The notes beneath the pieces were generated by a model. That model was not told the DNA's origin and ran no database searches. It was given only the letters and a program-made list of their open reading frames with translations. 14,708 nucleotides of DNA, taken from contig JAEWED010000107.1 in the NCBI GenBank assembly GCA_023389745.1, positions 1-14,708 of the forward strand, read 5' to 3'. Both the position numbers and the translations under genes were made by a program. Positions 14,671 to 14,708 of this stretch are shown piece after piece; the stretch's first letter is position 1; each line of letters begins with the position of its first letter. The DNA comes from Actinomycetes bacterium (GTDB lineage: Bacteria > Actinomycetota > Acidimicrobiia > Acidimicrobiales > Microtrichaceae).

Positions 14671-14708
14671 ATGACCGACCCTGACCTCACCACCGCTGAC
14701 CTCACGAC
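14671..14708 (+). CDS. Start of a further gene, cut by the window edge
   Basis: ATG at 14671 opens a frame reading MTDPDLTTADLT to the edge. It lies 17 nt after the PIG-L stop on the same strand. A 10-bp direct repeat, CTGACCTCAC, at 14681 and 14696 gives the repeated DLTT. The Shine-Dalgarno-like sequence is weak. Too little is present to name it. Confidence 0.4.
   Translation, partial: MTDPDLTTADLT

Overview
This is a gene-dense, very GC-rich window whose gene content and style point to an actinobacterium. The methylmalonyl-CoA mutase module, abundant TetR regulators, tight stop/start overlaps and probable leaderless starts suggest an Acidimicrobiia (Ilumatobacter-like) relative; that placement is inference. 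I see no rRNA, tRNA, CRISPR array, transposase or prophage gene, so this looks like chromosomal core or near-core DNA.

Layout. (1) 1-1200: a RidA-family gene leaving the window on the minus strand, divergent from a Tat-type lipoprotein with a thioredoxin-like C-terminal half. (2) 1399-3818: an iron-sulfur cluster group, namely an A-type carrier (erpA/iscA type, minus), a Cys-rich ArsR/SufR-like regulator (minus) and a divergent Mrp/ApbC P-loop ATPase (plus). Inverted repeats lie at the promoters of the carrier and the regulator. (3) 3831-6517, minus strand: meaB (G-protein chaperone of methylmalonyl-CoA mutase), then a membrane-anchored trypsin-like protease, then a TSUP-family (TauE/SafE) permease. 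(4) 6648-8853, plus strand: three TetR regulators. The first two are tandem paralogs with stop and start codons sharing one base, preceded by a 21-codon upstream ORF that overlaps the first by ATGA. (5) 8854-13153, minus strand: mutA and mutB, the small and large subunits of methylmalonyl-CoA mutase, joined by a 34-codon Ala/Pro/Thr-rich small ORF that overlaps both genes by ATGA. (6) 13265-14708, plus strand: a DoxX membrane protein, a short block of 24-bp tandem repeats, a PIG-L/LmbE deacetylase, and the first codons of another gene.

How the genes fit together. MutA and MutB interconvert methylmalonyl-CoA and succinyl-CoA with adenosylcobalamin, and MeaB guards cofactor loading. The TetR genes between mutAB and meaB are natural candidates to sense an acyl-CoA or related ligand and control one or both flanking transcription units, but this is inference from position. 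The carrier and Mrp are both Fe-S biogenesis factors, and the Cys-rich regulator between them could be their Fe-S-sensing switch.

The most striking cross-cutting signal is regulatory. At least six genes carry a TANNNT -10-like hexamer ending 6-9 nt before the start codon, with no Shine-Dalgarno sequence. This is the arrangement expected for leaderless mRNAs. Genes inside transcription units or with longer leaders (mutB, mutA, the Fe-S carrier, ridA) have clear GGAGG-type sites instead.
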